From Candidatus Zhuqueibacterota bacterium (GTDB taxonomy: Bacteria; Zhuqueibacterota; Zhuqueibacteria; Thermofontimicrobiales; Thiofontviventaceae): a stretch of DNA of 64,000 nt. The notes under the pieces are model-generated. The model had not been told where the DNA came from and ran no database searches. It saw only the letters and a list, made by a program, of their open reading frames with translations. Location: NCBI GenBank assembly GCA_016931935.1, contig JAFGDW010000097.1, forward strand, positions 1-64,000, read 5' to 3'. The translations under genes were made by a program, and so were the position numbers. How positions within the stretch are numbered: the first letter of the stretch is position 1; each line of letters starts with the position of its first letter. This document shows, one piece after another, positions 63,125 through 64,000 of the stretch.

Positions 63125-64000
63125 CTAAAACTGCGCACTTATCCCAATCAATGGCATGATCTGAAAATCCAGATTTGCATTCCGTACGTATGCTCCCGTT
63201 GAAATCACATCATAATAATATGAAAGCACATTCTCCCGATTGGTGGCATTCCAGATATCCATATACACATTCAATGTCCACGAATTGAAATAGAACCGTC
63301 GATCGATGCGGATATCCACCGAATGGAAATCCGGATAACTGGCGCTGAATTTGTCGCCTTCAACCACGAACCACTCACCATACAATTGCCGGGAACCAAT
63401 AATTGGTGTATAAGGACTTCCTGTGGAATACTGATATTTAATCCCAACCTGCCATTTATCGGATATATGATACCCACCTGTGAAGGTCACATGGTGCCGC
63501 CGATCAAATTCAAACCGTTGCAACGGTGCATCATCGTTGGGACGGCGACGGGCGATGGAGTAAGTATATGCCAGGCTGCCCATCAGATTATTGCTCATCT
63601 TTTTCTGCACAATGAATTCAATCCCTCTGGCATATCCCGAGCCATAATTGGTGATTACGCGAGTGGTGTCGTTGCCCACAAACGTGTTATCCAAATCTTT
63701 GTAGTAGGTTTCCAGAGAGATTTTTGTGTCCGAGGTCAAGCGATGCTCAATGCCCGCAATGTAGTGAATTGCCCGGCAGCTTTTCAGGGATTGATTACTA
63801 ATATCCAACGACATCTGCCAGGATGATGGTGTTTGATAAAAATAGCCCCATGCGCCATTCAGGCTTGTTTTGTCGGTCAGGTAGTAGGAGAATGAAAAGC
63901 GTGGACTCCAGTATAATTCATTTGTCTGTTCGATGGAATCGTACCGAATTCCCGGATTAATATTCAAACGCGTTCCCAAACGTAAGTTTGTGCTTGCATA
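63125..64000 (-). CDS. TonB-dependent receptor, C-terminal barrel (partial)
   Basis: The gene continues beyond the right edge; only the last 291 codons are present. Beta-strand-rich sequence with NINPGIRYDSIEQTNELYWS, YYLTDKTSLNGAWGYFYQTP, GSGYARGIEFIVQKKMSNNL and DFHSVDIRIDRRFYFNSWTL ends in ...PLIGISAQF, a barrel-type C-terminal phenylalanine. It closely resembles the ends of the receptors at 23614 and 48252, for example FYKDY/YYKDL and FDRRHHVTFTGGY-like strands. Start and N-terminal domains cannot be seen. Confidence 0.9.
   Translation of the reverse strand, partial: YASTNLRLGTRLNINPGIRYDSIEQTNELYWSPRFSFSYYLTDKTSLNGAWGYFYQTPSSWQMSLDISNQSLKSCRAIHYIAGIEHRLTSDTKISLETYYKDLDNTFVGNDTTRVITNYGSGYARGIEFIVQKKMSNNLMGSLAYTYSIARRRPNDDAPLQRFEFDRRHHVTFTGGYHISDKWQVGIKYQYSTGSPYTPIIGSRQLYGEWFVVEGDKFSASYPDFHSVDIRIDRRFYFNSWTLNVYMDIWNATNRENVLSYYYDVISTGAYVRNANLDFQIMPLIGISAQF

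Overview
The window looks like chromosomal DNA from an FCB-group bacterium near Calditrichota/KSB1. This is inferred from four things. (1) Secreted proteins end in C-terminal domains with the YPNPFNP motif. (2) There are several TonB-dependent receptors with an N-terminal carboxypeptidase-regulatory-like domain. (3) An M49 peptidase has an HExxH-type pentapeptide, as I recall for Caldithrix. (4) The base composition is AT-leaning and intergenic DNA is rich in hairpins. No rRNA, tRNA, CRISPR array or phage was seen.

Positions 1-15720 hold the tail of tuf and one uninterrupted S10-spc-alpha ribosomal superoperon: rpsJ to rplQ with secY, adk, map, infA and rpoA, closed by a strong terminator. 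Six ribosomal genes start with TTG or GTG. S4, S14, L24, L36 and adenylate kinase all carry zinc-type cysteine sets.

Positions 15900-36600 are mostly housekeeping: glycogen phosphorylase, asparaginase, a membrane PP2C phosphatase paired with a patatin lipase, a TonB receptor, leuS behind a probable leucine-rich leader peptide, a TlpA-type lipoprotein, a formimidoylglutamase-like enzyme, two small unknown genes, an FGGY kinase, a sugar nucleotidyltransferase, and an overlapping ECF sigma/anti-sigma/YbjQ operon.

Positions 36800-50900 are an accessory surface and secretion region: a DPP III-like lipoprotein, a very large CotH/lamin-tail protein, a small lipoprotein, a thioredoxin-TPR protein, a five-repeat secreted protein and a divergent TonB receptor. 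Two inverted copies of a 155-bp MITE-like element, each with an 8-bp target duplication, bracket the last part.

Positions 50900-56000 carry the riboflavin genes (ribD, ribE, ribBA, ribH) on the minus strand with a good promoter but no visible FMN riboswitch, then a small membrane protein and a DinB-like protein. Positions 56184-60611 encode the most unusual protein here: HyuA and HyuB halves of a 5-oxoprolinase fused to a DUF1445/D-glutamate cyclase domain, which suggests a one-protein route from D-glutamate through 5-oxoproline. The window ends with a Tat-exported Gfo/Idh/MocA oxidoreductase, a methyltransferase broken by one in-frame TGA, and the 3' part of another TonB receptor.
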